Source: Syngnathus acus (taxonomy: Eukaryota > Chordata > Actinopteri > Syngnathiformes > Syngnathidae). From it: a stretch of DNA of 64,000 bases. The position numbers and the translations under genes are program-made. This document shows, in pieces, positions 13,272 to 64,000 of this stretch (position 1 is the stretch's first letter; every line of letters starts with the position of its first letter). The stretch spans positions 12,082,501-12,146,500 of the forward strand of contig NC_051094.1 in the NCBI RefSeq assembly GCF_901709675.1, read 5' to 3'. The notes below the pieces were generated by a model. It saw only the letters and a program-made list of their open reading frames with translations, was not told where the DNA came from and made no database searches.

Positions 13272-14334
13272 GTTGGTTAGCTTCCATTGCTCTCCGTCCG
13301 TGGTTTTGAGGGTGGTCTGTCTCAGGGTCCAGCCATTCTTTGGAGGAGAAACCCACATACTAGCAGTATTGACCTTTTCCACGCTACGTAAACATCGCAG
13401 CTACTCGTTTTAACAAACGATCAAGGGCGAGGGGGCGTCGCGTCGATCTGCTTTCTAACGTCATCGCAGCATTTACTTGGTTCGCCAGCCATTGTCAGAT
13501 CAAGTTGATTATTTTATAATTCACAAACACGTGCTACATGGCTAGGCTAAGCTTGCTAGAGGCTAAAGGTGCTAGCGGACCAAGCTAGCTGTCATAGCTG
13601 CGGAGTGGCTCGCTTACGTCAATTTTATGACACCAAATACATTCTACAAGCATATGTCCGATTTGAAATCACGGCGTCCCACAGCATAGTTCAGTGACAG
13701 ACATTTTGAAACTGTCTACTTGATTTGATGTCTGTTTAGATGTGTTGTCAGTCTAACTTTGCTAGCCTGCTTATAACTACTGTATGCACACAAAGCGCCC
13801 GGTTTGCGCGTGTAAACAGTGCTTCGCACAACACAGTGTGTGTTAGGTATATTTGTGACAACATGCCTTTTACTGATTTCACTTAGAAATAAACTAACAT
13901 ACGGTTTGTTTGAGATTGGATGTCATAGTGTCGTAGCAATAGTATTTACGTAACATTTGGACGTACTCGGAATTTGTTTGGTTTTCATCTTGTCTGACGT
14001 AAATATTGTTGTTCAGTCGATGCCAGGCCTGCAACATATGTTTTGAACATGATGCTGTCACACATTTAAGGTTAACACAATGTGATTAGCCACTGCTATC
14101 TCATGATTGGCATAATAAAGATGTATTCTTATTGGAAGCTTCCAATGAATTGTCCTCATATAATCCTAAACACAACATATTAAAGGCCAAGCTCATATTT
14201 ATCTTTTCAGAATCATTATTACCCTCAGGCGTGGCAAACTGTTCAACACCAAATGAATGGCTACTATTATTTGGATTGTCTTTCAAACTATTTGGAAATT
14301 CAGGGGAGGGTAAAAGAGATTAACTGAGAATTGA

Positions 14335-14392
14335 TGCATGCCCACAACCCTCGTGAGGATAAATTCGGAAAATGGATGTATGGATGATGATA
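14335..14392 (+). repeat. SINE 3' end fragment
   Basis: 'caaccctcgtgaggataaa' followed by 'ggaaaatggatgtatggatg' matches the extreme 3' end of the tRNA-like SINE in this window (compare 41840-41885). Only the tail is present. Confidence 0.6.
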
Positions 14393-15577
14393 AAATCCGT
14401 GATGCTTGATCTAAGGTAGCAATTAATACTGATGTGATTAGACACAATATAGAAGGTTTCATGACTGCATTTACGCTTAAGATCTGATTTGCAAAATATT
14501 TACTATTCATCTGACAGTATATATACAATGGAATGTCGGTGTACAATATGTACTGTATTGTACATCATTTATAATAATTCATGTGAAACCTCAATGATGG
14601 AAGTATTGAGTGAGTATTGTCACAGAAAGATACTTCTGTGACGGTACAGAGTAAAATAAGCTATGACCCATTTGACTCGAATCTGAAAAGTCAGATTTAG
14701 CGTTCATCTCGAACACCCCCGCCTCTCACTCTCTCGCTTGTTCTCTCCCTTCATCTCAATTCGAGTCACCACATTCGTGCACAACCTAAATGTGAACTCA
14801 CACCAACAAAGATGACAATGATTTTAAAGCTGCCATAATACACTACTGTAATACAGTATTAACTCTTGAAAAAATTGGCAAACATGTCATTTCAACATCA
14901 ACATCAAAAGTGTTCTGCCTTTACGAGCATCATAATACAATTATGTATTAACATAGTCATAGTCCTCCATCTTTTTATGTATCTGTGAAATACGGGGACG
15001 GCAAACCCCGTACTCGCATTGGAGTTGTTTTATTGTGATGTCTCTGGAAAAATACCTGTATGTCTCAAATGTTAATTAACTGTTGATGAGACGTCACCAA
15101 ATCTTGTGAGACTTCAGTGGCGCCAAAGCACACACACACCAGTTTCTTGTTCTTTTTGAAAAGGGCAGACAAACAATTCACAGTTCCACTGTTATGCCTC
15201 TGATACGCCAATTTAATGCAGTGTCAAAATGACTTCTGTGTAAAAGTCAACCCAGCATCAGAGCTAGCTGATTATCGATGATGCGTAACGATCTTGCTGT
15301 CACCAGACAAGGCTCGCAATGACTTCTTTGGTAATACGCGACTTTATTTGAGGAACAACTTTCTCTTTTTGAGGCATAATATTATATGCAGGTTATTCCC
15401 AAGGACCTGATGCTTCAACATGGTTCAAGCCAGACTTCAGTGAAAAAGGTGCTCAATTACCCAAGGACTTAATTCACGTGCCACATTTGATGAGTAGTTA
15501 TGTCAAGATTAGGTTAGCTTTACAATTAGCAAGGCTTCCTCATCATCTTGTCATGAGGACAAAACTTGTCAGAAGTA

Positions 15578-15645
15578 GTGATGCATGATAAAAAAGAATT
15601 CAACCGATACTGATGACCGATTTTTAATTAAACTTTGTTATATAG
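15578..15645. repeat. Possible fragment of a teleost MITE
   Basis: 'gtgatgcatgataa...ttcaaccgatactgatgaccgat' resembles the 'gatgcaccgatact' ends common to teleost hAT-like miniature elements. Only one end is visible, so the call is tentative. Confidence 0.3.
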
Positions 15646-15737
15646 TAGACCTCTCTTATTAGAACCATGTTATGGAAGAGCGCCAGGAGCTATGAACAGA
15701 AATTTTGTATTACAATTAATATATATTCTAGAAATAA

Positions 15738-15910
15738 ACTGGGCGGCACGGTGGAGTACTGGTTAGAATATCCACCTCACAGTTTGGAAGGTGTGGGTTC
15801 GATTCCACCTCCGGCCCTCCCTGTGTGGAGTTTCCATGTTCTCTCCGTGCTGCGTGGGTTTTCTCTGGGCACTCCGGTTTCCTCCTACATCCCAAAAACC
15901 GGAATACAAT
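15738..15910 (+). repeat. Teleost tRNA-like SINE, 5' portion
   Basis: Starts with 'gggcggcacggtggagtact', carries an intact RNA polymerase III B box GGTTCGATTCC at 15796-15806 and the landmarks 'ctccctgtgtggagtttcc' and 'ggttttctctgggcactccg'. The copy breaks off after 'cccaaaaaccgg', so the 3' half seen at 41700-41885 is missing. This is a tRNA-derived repeat, not a tRNA gene: there is no closed acceptor stem. Confidence 0.85.
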
Positions 15911-17870
15911 CAAAGGTGTTAGTGGACATTATTTGACATTCTGTCGGGAAAGGTTATTTTGCCACTGGATTGAAGAGGTTTAGTCTCAAAGGTATCGTGG
16001 TGGCTGTCGTCAGAGCCGTTTTCTGACATGGATCAAGTATTATTGGACTGAGAGGGAGGATTTGCGTCAAAGGTAGTATGGTGATGGTCACTCGAGCCGC
16101 CTTATGATGTCATTAACTCGTTCAGACATTTCTAACATCTATTTTGCTTCAAAGCAGTGCAAAGAAAATGACACGTTTTTGAATAGTTTTCTCACTATTG
16201 TCTTGTCAGTCTATTCTACCAAAGAAGTTGAAGTTTTCAAGTGATTAATTGATCATTCTTGAGCCACTCTTTTTCCACTGGCTGAGAGACCCGGTCTTTG
16301 ACTGGCTAATTCTAAAATAGTCCCACAGGCTACCTGGTGATTGCGGGTACCATGTGGTGGTGGAATAGTTGAAACGTATACAATACAATTCAATAGGCAA
16401 GTCTTAAATCTTCATTGTAAACAGTAAACTAAAAATAGTCAAAGCAAAGGGATTTAGAAGATTTCCCTACGATTAAACTGTTACATGAGTCCCAGATTAC
16501 AGTGCTGTTTTGTTTATCTTTCACACAAAGCTTTCAATTGTGACCTTCTTGCCTGTGAATTTCAGTTGCAGTTAAAACCAGTCACCCCTTTTTAGGAGAG
16601 GCAGGCAGCGCATTAGCAGGGATTAGAAATGGCTCTGTGGTAAGTGATTCACTTGACTCTGTTGCACAACACAGATGACAGCATGTTATAGGATATTATT
16701 CTCATTTGTGTCCAGGCCGCAGTTGAGATATATTTATCTCATTTGATTAGCCAGACTTTTCTGCTGGGAATGCACGTTACAGTACGGTTTGTTTGTCATA
16801 CTCTGCAAGGCTTGTGTTTAAGGGCAGTCCAGGACATACACCGACGGGGTGATGACCTTGCAAACATTAGTGACATGTAACAAACGGTTAAAGGCACGAG
16901 AGTGAAGTACCTTGTAATTGCCAGTTACGATGCTTGTGCTGAACGGGGTTAGTCCTGGCTTTACACGGTAAGGCTTTGTTTTAGGGGGATTCCGTGACTT
17001 AACTAACCTTGCATATCAAATCAAGATATGGGTGAATAGGTGAATTGTTTCGAATGACACATCAGATTTTTTTTCTCTGCTTATAAGTGGCACTATTCAA
17101 ATATGCGTCATCGAGGGCTCTTTGAAATGGACCAACATTTATATTGCATATTCCTGAGGGCTCTCATGGCAGAACTATATATGCGTGACTTATGAAAAGA
17201 GACTCACGGTAAGAATTTTGCTATTTGTTACAGTACATCTGTTACAGTACAGTTGAACATTATTTCTATTCCCTTTACTAAGCGATCATGAGCTACCATT
17301 GCATTGAAAAAAGTCTTTCATGGCGTGGAAACTCGTTGCGCTGATGGCGGTTGTACTAAGAAGCAGGAGGAAGGGAATTTGTGACGACAAGGGCAATGTT
17401 TTCAACTGGCACCACAGTCGAGAAGGAATGTTACTGTGATGAATGCTATTTATACTTTTCTTGGAATGAGGATCAGAGAAATGTTTTTGGTCTTGGAATC
17501 ATTATTTGAAAAGACCACTACCTCAATGTTTTACCGGTGCTCCTTTTCATTTTGTTGACAAAGAGCATAGCAGCCCAACACACACATTGTACTTTGTACT
17601 AGAAAGTGCTTGCACTGTGGAGAAGAATCAGCGGGTGCCAAGTGCCCCAAGAATATTAAGTATTGTTTTATACACAATAGACACAATATTAGTAACAGAT
17701 ATTAGCCAACCTGTAAAAGTATTAGAAGGATCGCCACAATATTTTGTATGGTTTTGTGTCAGTAAGTTGTAGTGAGTGACTAATGCGAGTCAAAAATGTA
17801 GAATTAGTTGTTTCAAGATTCAAGGCATACAGGTCTTTATATAGTGCAGATGTTTGTCAGAATCTAAATA

Positions 17871-18587
17871 CAGTGGAACCTCGACTAAGCGCACTTGCAA
17901 CCAACTGACGCCGGATTTAACAGACAGAAAATAGTGGTCTGTTAGTTCCACAATTGGCCATTGTTATTTACTAGCTCAATCAGCATACAGAATGGTACAT
18001 GTAATTCCGGGTTGTGCTGCTTTTGGCACCAGGAGGGGAGAGCAGACACACAGACGTGCCCACAAGGCGGCAATGTTAGCTGGGCCAACTGTCCCTTCAA
18101 AGGTAATGGAATGCAAAGTTTCAACACGCAGCTCAAAAGAAGAGCGTCCTACTGTATCAAGCTATTCATATCTATGGCTGGTGTTTATTGGAGCGGCTTC
18201 TCGTCATGTAGTATGTGCATGTCTCCTGAACATGCTATTTTCGATACAGTATACAGTTGTTTTTTTATTTTTTTGGGTCAAGCCCTTATCTATGAAATCC
18301 AACCTCAATAGAGGTAAAAAAAAGAAAACGCACAGATATCGTGCCTTGACTTTGGCTAATCTGTAAAATTTGCCAAACAGTTTGAAGCTTTTTTTTTTTA
18401 CACATTTATTTACAATAAATCTGTACTTAGTGGGCATTTTTAGGCCACAAAAAGTACAAAACAATAATTTTGTACTATGTTGGGTATTTTTAGGCCTCAA
18501 TAAAAGTACTTTAATTTAATGGACACTCTGTTGTCACGGACACCCGCTCCCTGCAATTAGTCCATGAAATTGAGGTTCCATTCTACA
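17871..18587. mobile_element. Possible pogo/Tigger-like non-autonomous DNA transposon
   Basis: The left end reads 'cagtggaacctcgactaagc'. The right end, read on the - strand, gives 'gaatggaacctcaatttc', an imperfect inverted partner. 'cagtggaacctcga' ends are typical of pogo-type elements in fish. The interior has an open frame (17992-18366) with no recognisable transposase. Boundaries are approximate. Confidence 0.45.
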
Positions 18588-19443
18588 ACGAATGTACATA
18601 TAAAAAGAAATTAATAGAAAAATAATTCAGAATCTAGTAAATTTGAATTGGGCACTTTGGACCTGCAGTGTAAATCCAGCCCTTCAAACACATTGCACAC
18701 ACTAGAAGCCTCTTATGCTTAAATAGAATAATCGTGAGGCTGCCGTCGGGAGGAGCAGACAGAGCCACTAGGATTGCATGATTCCACACAGAAGAACATT
18801 TCAAAACTCCTGAATAATTAAGTAGCATGAAGAGGAACTAGGTCAGCCCAGAAGACAAGTGCAGCCCTCACATTTTATTTCCTGCTACTTGACATGAGAA
18901 GCTTGAATTGCAGGTGGGCTTTCATAACACTGCCCATACGCATGAGAAGCTCTCATGATTTGAGACCTCAAGCGTCAGCGTGTTTTCACACCATGTCATG
19001 AGGGGCTCAGATGTAGGCCTGCTATTTTGTGCATCACCATTTCACAAATAGCCATATGGAGCAGATATTAAATCTGAATCGTATTGATTGATTATAGTGG
19101 TGAAATTATATATTTAGTACATTCTGTAGTTTGGGTTTGTCACTAACGATTATTTTGCTTGCCTACTAAATTAACTGCAGTTACGATTAGTTGGCTAATT
19201 GGATCACGTAAATCACAGAATATCACAGTACCATACATACAATACCAGTAAGCAGGTGCTCTTATATAACCATCATCAGAGTACGGAGTCAGAAATGAAA
19301 TCAGACATGCTTCCCTTTCAGATGATTGAGCATCACAGACTAATGCCTCCATAATCCATAGACACTACAACATGTTAGTGTGCAACAGGACTGTCACCTT
19401 ACATAAAACGTGGTAGCCTGCGTGCTAATGTTAGCTTTCAAAT

Positions 19444-19641
19444 TTGACTTGTCCTTAGTTGTTGTTGTAGTTGTACTAGGTTCATCTTGTTTTTTCCTTT
19501 TCAATTACTTCACTGGTTCTTCTATACAAACAAATTTCTTAGGTTCATTTACCTGACATGTTTCGGCGAAACATGTCAGGTAAATGAACCTAAGAAATTT
19601 GTTTGATATAGAAGAACCAGTGAAGTAATTGACTTGTCCTT
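19444..19641. mobile_element. Foldback insertion flanked by 13-bp direct repeats
   Basis: The 13-mer 'ttgacttgtcctt' occurs at 19444-19456 and again at 19629-19641, bracketing a segment dominated by a near-perfect palindrome at 19501-19632. This is the arrangement expected of a mobile insertion with a target-site duplication. The family is not recognised with certainty; the 'cgaaacatgtcaggtaa' motif is reminiscent of ends of Penelope-like retroelements, but no coding remnant is present. Confidence 0.55.
19501..19632. repeat. Near-perfect palindrome, 65-base arms
   Basis: The left arm 19501-19565 and right arm 19567-19632 are reverse complements with a one-base centre (19566) and only a one-base slip near the junction 'gtttgatata'. 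The centre reads 'catgtttcggcgaaacatg'. As RNA or single-stranded DNA it would fold into one long hairpin. Confidence 0.9.
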
Positions 19642-21684
19642 GTGTCAGAAATGAAATCAGGCATCAGTCACAACGTGCTTCCTTTTCAATGCTTGTTTAT
19701 TGTCTTGTGACTAATTGACTCATCGTGTTAGCCCCCGTGTTGTTAAATATAGAAAATGATCCAAATGTTTTATTAAAAACTTTCATACACTTGGATTTTG
19801 TCTCCTGTAGTGATCGCATGATTAATTTATCATTGACAATTGATGTTTTTTTATGCTTTGGCCAATCCAACATTTTTATCGTCTGCATTATGTGATTTAT
19901 TTATTCATGTGGCTACACGATAAGCAGCAGCAGCGGGGTTTGCAGATTTTTCTTCTCCCTTTTCCACTTTTGTATTATTTTAGTAGTCACACATCTATTG
20001 GATGCCTGTGCCGAACTGATCTTAATTCAGGTGAACAACAACAACTGTACCCTGAGGTTTCTGCTGCTGCTTTTGAATTTGTGGCCCTTGATTAGTTTGG
20101 ATAAAAGTAAAGAGGTAAAACGTGTGTTAAACTGTCATCATTGTAATTTTTTTTCATCTAGTGCCTCCGTGGCTCCAAGGAGTTGTCGTTTGAGGCTCAT
20201 AGAGAGGGGGAGGGTTGACACTTATGTAATTTAGGAAATGCAATAGCTGTTCTGCAGTCCAGCATACAGTGTATTGTACAGTTGGAACAAGCAAATCTGG
20301 TCACAGGCCCGCCAGTCATTGGCGATGTTCACATTGGAAACATGACTGTGGTATGATCATCGATTCTAAATAAGACCATAGTTTGACTTTTATACCACAT
20401 AATTCAACATACTGAATAGTGGAGCAATCCTTGATTACAGATACAGATGTTTTCCTGAAGAATATATTGTCTCACATATTTCCCCTCACCGTTCATGCTC
20501 ATTTAGTTGTCCTCAAATTGTATATATTCTCTCAGAAAAATAGCGTACTGTATGAGTCCATTTTTATACTCCAAGATACAATGTTTAACGTCATTTTTTT
20601 AAATCAACGTTGGTCGGATAATTATCGATCTGATCATTTTTGTGAGTCCCAAATAAATGAAAAACAGCACCGTAAACCATTACTTATGGAATGAGTATAA
20701 TACTCCCAAACTTGTGAATAATTGAAAACCTCATGAATAATGTGTTTTGGATTTTACTTTTATTTTGATCTTCATCACTGCTAATTTTGAGGATCGATTG
20801 TACTGATTTTCATTCTTCAAATGGTGACCACATTCAAGTTCTTTTTTGTCATCCACAGGTTGCAATAAATACAGAAGCATAGTAAGTCGCAGAAAGGACT
20901 ACATACAAGTAGACGTCCTTAGAAATGTTTTGTTTTAGATCAAACATGCTATTCAGCGCATTGTTGGACAACAAGTTGTGCAAAAACACACACAACAATA
21001 AGATATATAAATATAATATATAAGTAGTAATACTGTTTAAGCCTTTATTGTTAAACCAGTCCTCTCGCATTCCACCTTTCATGATTTGAATGTAGTTTTG
21101 TTTCAACTTTGCCTTCCTTGCATTTACACAGACCCGAAGGAAACGTTATTGAATTGCGAGAAACAGGCCAAAAGCTCACCGTTCTTATTTGAAAATGGTA
21201 AAAAGAAAGCTTTAGCTCCTGTTCCTGCTGTACTCCCCACTAGTATTTCTTCAGCCATTTGACAATTCATTGGGAAGGTGGGGGTGGTTGTGATGCGGTA
21301 TTGGCCACTGAAGGCCAAAACCCACTCCACTCTGTGGAGAGCTCCGAAGAGTGGCTGAGTAAAGCGTGCTAGCGTAAGGGAGTGAGGTGACTGAGTTCAT
21401 CCTCATTGTTGGCTCTGAGCCAGCGGCTTGCCTGTGGGCGTTTGTAGCAGCGCCAGTGCATGTGTTTAGCCTCTCGTCTGGAAGGCCCCATTCGCCTCAG
21501 AGTTTCTGTCAAAGCTCTTTCATTGTGCTGGTCCCATTTCTTGAGTCAGGTTTGTTGTGCTCTGCAGCACTTGTGACTGCCGTACTTGTTTTTGTACTTC
21601 CCCGGGGAATATCTGTGGAATTGACACACATCGAATGCCGCTTGGTTCGTATCAAGCTGGATCCTTTAATGTTTGGGCAAGCTC

Positions 21685-21897
21685 TATTACCGTATTTTCC
21701 GCACTATAAGGCGCACCTAAAAATCTCAAATTTTCTCAAAAGTGCGCCTTATAATTCGGTGCGCCTTATATATGGACCAATTTTGAGCCACTACGGCAGG
21801 CGTGTCCAAATATATGCACAAAGTTTTAAAATGGGCCATTCATTGAAGGTGCGCCTTATCATCCGGTGTGCCTTATAGTGCGGAAAATACGGTAATA
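21685..21897. mobile_element. MITE with 'accgtattttccgcac' terminal inverted repeats
   Basis: The left terminus 'tattaccgtattttccgcac' and right terminus 'gtgcggaaaatacggtaata' are exact reverse complements, and internal 'aaggcgcacc' / 'gtgcgcctta' motifs repeat the theme. This miniature inverted-repeat family is extremely common in teleosts. A 163-codon open frame that runs through it (21387-21878) is an accident of the repeat. Confidence 0.9.
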
Positions 21898-22624
21898 CCT
21901 TGTATTTCAGCAACAGCTGGGTAATTCCAGGAATTTGGAATATCCATTCTAGGGAGGCACACATTTTGTTTTTCAGGGAGCACATAGGTGCAAGTTCCTA
22001 CACTTGTTAATATTGAGCACCATTACTGGATGAACCCATATTGTTGAAAATGTGTTTTAGTTTAAAACCACTTATTTTATACGGTGGGAATTCTCACTTT
22101 ATAGTCAGAATCCTGTCACCCCCCCTTTTTTTTCTTCACTGGCCCTAATCCTTTTACGTAATTTTAAGCATGGGAAAAATGTCACTCAAATGCAATACTT
22201 TTATGCAAACAACCAAACATTGCTCAAAATGCAAATATTCATTGACTATGCATTTTAATTCAAATATAGCAATACTTTTAGTACGTACAATCATATACTG
22301 TTCAAAAACATAGACACACAATTTTATTGACCATGGACTAAATTTCTCTCAAATATATCACTTAAAGGGGACGTCTGACTTCTACAAGCTGCTCAGAATG
22401 TAGCCTTACTTTATTGATATCACTATTATAGAAATATTGATTGATTGTTAGGGGAAATTGACTTGATGCTTAGGGTGTTTTGGTATATGCCAGCTGTATG
22501 CACCACAGAGGCACTGATCTCCACAACCATTGACAAGTATGTGTTGGCGCTTATGGGTAAAAATGACAAATGATGCCATTCTTCATTGAGGTTCACATTA
22601 CTTCACACAGACTACGTTTACATT

Positions 22625-22710
22625 AGGGCTGCATGATATTGACAAAAAAACAAGCGACGTGTTATATGCATGTTAATTACAGCAATATCGACATTGCCAT
22701 ATTTAACATG
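22625..22710. repeat. Possible hAT-like MITE end
   Basis: 'agggctgcatgatattgac' resembles the 'gggctgcacgatattg' terminus of a common teleost hAT-like element. No partner terminus was found, so this is a fragment at best. Confidence 0.35.
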
Positions 22711-23226
22711 GAACTAAAGAATCGGACAACATCAGACATAATTCTGTTTTCTGTTTAGAATCAGTTTGTGGTTAAAAGCAGTTCTTTTTAACCTTTCACC
22801 TGCTACCAGGTACCACATTTCCTTTTTTTTTTTATCGTCTGTATGGTCTGACTTGGCACCTCCTTCACAATTAGCATTCTCCTCTGATCTCTTGATTTGT
22901 GAAACAACGAAAGTCCACTGCATTCTTCTAAATAACGAAACGCTTGTTGTCATAGTGGTACACCGCATACACGCACCTGCATGTGTTATGTGAGGAAGCG
23001 TCAGCCAGCCAATCATTGCAGCAGGAGGTATCTAACTCAAATGCAGTACAATGGGCACATTTAGAGAGGCAGAGCGCCCTCCCCTCTAATTATTTCAGAA
23101 CGCATTCTTGGTTATAATCAGTCGCCAGCTCGTGCTTGAACAATTTCCATTTGTTCTGACTGATGCATTTTTTTTTTCCGTTACTGTATTTGAAATGTAT
23201 TTAATTTCTTTTTTCTTCCTCTACAG

Positions 23227-23323
23227 TGTGCTGGCTTAAAGAAACAACCCATAATGCACATAAAAGCCATCGACTTGGCAACCACACCGACTTCCTGTCT
23301 CTAGAGGAAGAGGCTGTGCCACG
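23227..23323 (+). other. ncor2: 5' UTR part of ncor2 exon 2
   Basis: Follows a strong acceptor (ttcttcctctacag). Its frames relative to the start codon are closed by stops (for example 'tgctggcttaaag'), so the coding sequence should begin at the ATG at 23324, which has A at -3. A 68-codon frame starting at 23226 is out of register with the NCOR reading. Confidence 0.75.
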
Positions 23324-62670
<39,347 letters not shown>

Positions 62671-64000
62671 GTAAGAAGCTGTGGATCCTGGGGTCCTGTT
62701 ATCACCCAGACACGCCCCCGTTAGTCTGTGGCCTTTTGCACGCTGTGGTGGTTGGCGTTATCGAATCAGTCTATTCATTTGCATTTTATTTCTTTAATTG
62801 TTACACTATATCAATTCTTTCCAAATTTCTTTCCAAACTTAAAAGACCACAAGGGTGCATTCTGGGAAACAAAACTCTTGCATACCCCATATTCCATTTC
62901 ACTGGCTAACATGAAACGAGGAGTCTGACTGAGAACTGACGCAATCTAAAGTTTAGGCATTTTACAGTGACTGAGAAAAAGCCAAATCCCAGGTGTCCTT
63001 TAAGGGGTCAGCTTCAAATAGTGATCGCTAAACAGACATCAAGTAGAAAATCACTTCATTTCTTATTTTTATTGCCTTTATATCCGAGACTTGTCGGACA
63101 ATTCACATGTAGGCACCCCTCCTCCCTCCCTCCCTCCCTTTTAGCAACGCACTTAAAGCATAAAAGTTGAAAAGTGGTAGTGGGCACGATTAAAATCAAG
63201 TTGAAATTTTGGCACGATTGAGATTCTTTGCCTCATTAATCCTGTAGGCCCGGAAATGCTAAAAGCTGTGCCAACCAAACAGTCGCTACGCGCTACACAG
63301 TGTTTCTCAGGCAGCTTTAGGCCTGTCAGAGAGAGGGAGACGGGGTACTACTGATTCCTGCCCACTAAATCATTGCATGCGGCTTGTCATAATTTACTCC
63401 TGAGCTACCCCCAACCTCCACAAACGCACACCAAATGCTCAATCAATTGATATTCTTGAAATACGTTTGCCATTTTAGAATTGCTATTGTTATTTAATCC
63501 TAAAAATGGGCTGTTGAGTTATTGCTACATTTCAGTACTTTTACTGCCCTATTAATATTAAAAGTGCAATTACTATTATTTTGAAGAATGCTGAAAATAA
63601 ATCAACATCAGTCTCATAGGTGTTGCTGATGCTGTTAATTGGTTTTCACAAGCAAGTAGAAAAGTCTCAAGGGAGAAAGGTGGGCTATTTTAAGATGTTG
63701 TTTACACAAATTCTTGTCATTCATTACGAGCAAACAGAAGCCAAAACAACTGTCCCCTTGGAAGAATTTCTCCTCTGAGGGATTACATGCAATCATTGCT
63801 ATCCCCTGCATCATACTGTCGGGGAGATGTATTTTATGGCAACCTTTATAAATAATTTCTTTGCAATGGCCCTGCTGGAAAAGCAAGCTCTTGATTGGAC
63901 ATAATATACAGCAGCCATGCAGGACATATTTCATGAGTACAATTTTGATTCCATAAGTTGAAAATTCATTTCAAAATATCAGTTCTTATCAAAAGGGAAA
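62671..64000 (+). other. ncor2: Start of ncor2 intron 38
   Basis: No segment here matches the next SMRT exons (expected to start around YHGSSYSPEGVEPVSPVSSP). Contains small MITE-like scraps ('gggcacgattaaaatc' and 'ggcacgattgagattc' near 63182-63225) and a CTCC/TCCC simple repeat near 63118-63140. Confidence 0.75.

Larger units (their letters stand above)
12920..13640 (+). promoter_or_regulatory. ncor2: CpG-rich promoter region, probable ncor2 promoter
   Basis: Many CpG dinucleotides and higher GC set this block off from the surrounding AT-rich DNA: for example 'ggtgtcggccgcag', 'accgggcacgac' and 'gggggcgtcgcgtcgatc'. It lies 10 kb upstream of the first coding exon and on the correct side for ncor2. 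CpG-island promoters with a distant non-coding first exon are usual for vertebrate NCOR genes. No TATA box is evident. The assignment to ncor2 is inferred from position and composition. Confidence 0.6.
13272..23226 (+). other. ncor2: ncor2 intron 1 (about 10 kb)
   Basis: Long first intron between the putative non-coding exon and the start-codon exon. It carries SINE, foldback, pogo-like and MITE insertions listed separately. I found no further exon. The acceptor at its 3' end is 'ttcctctacag' at 23216-23226. The 5' boundary depends on the uncertain donor near 13272. Confidence 0.55.

Noticed and set aside
15738-15910. tRNA gene, because of a perfect B box
   Set aside because: No closed acceptor stem or anticodon arm, and the sequence continues into the known teleost SINE body; other copies occur in the window.
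17961-18366. Pair of overlapping open frames as a new gene (PGCAAFGTRRGEQ reading)
   Set aside because: They lie wholly inside a probable pogo-like element and match no domain I can recognise.
19501-19632. Hammerhead ribozyme or microRNA precursor
   Set aside because: The 'cgaaac...gtc' string recalls hammerhead 3' cores, but there is no CTGATGA core within reach. The arms are too long and perfect for a usual microRNA hairpin, and no small-RNA evidence is available.
21387-21878. 163-codon + strand open frame
   Set aside because: Its second half is the inverted-repeat MITE; composition is non-coding.

Overview
This window is animal nuclear DNA, almost certainly from a ray-finned (teleost) fish. 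It carries the 5' three quarters or so of one large, intron-rich gene on the + strand, which I identify as ncor2 (SMRT, nuclear receptor corepressor 2). The repeats also point to a teleost: a tRNA-like SINE with a 'ggcggcacggtgg' head, a short inverted-repeat element ending in 'accgtattttccgcac', hAT-like miniature elements, Tc1 and mariner transposase remnants, and LINE 3' tails ending in a TTTGAC repeat. I cannot name the species.

Layout. Positions 1-12900 are gene-poor, AT-rich flanking DNA. They hold repeat fragments and one orphan coding-like block near 555-824 that I could not identify. A GA-rich, CpG-rich block at about 12930-13640 is the probable promoter and non-coding first exon. 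A 10 kb intron follows. The start codon is at 23324 in the second exon. From there I traced 37 coding exons to 62670. Every exon is bounded by AG/GT and the reading phase is continuous throughout, giving about 1991 codons without a stop. Introns in the 5' half are long (up to 4.4 kb) and hold transposon remnants. Those in the 3' part, especially after 58833, are mostly 80-160 bp. The last 1.3 kb is intron. The remaining C-terminal exons, which in known SMRT proteins carry the two main nuclear-receptor interaction motifs, lie beyond the window.

The protein. In order it has: an N-terminal repression region with a coiled coil for TBL1/GPS2 binding; the deacetylase-activating domain with SANT1 (binds and activates HDAC3); a glutamine run and acidic/basic linker; SANT2; an acidic region with SUMO-type motifs; a long disordered region with recurring GSITQG-type motifs; a run of 22 (E/D)R dipeptides; and an exon with two alternative 5' splice sites. 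Use of the distal site adds a third CoRNR-type motif (INAII).

Most interesting points. These are the alternative donor pair that switches the extra CoRNR box; introns recurring at the same place in the GSITQ|G motif; a phosphorylation-dependent SUMO motif (VKQEQLSP); tandem CAG acceptors at the glutamine exon; a UG-rich acceptor before the in-frame exon that encodes SANT2 helix 1; a 131-base near-perfect palindrome flanked by 13-bp direct repeats; and a promoter-like GA/GC block inside intron 17. All identifications are from reading and from memory of the protein families. No database search was run.
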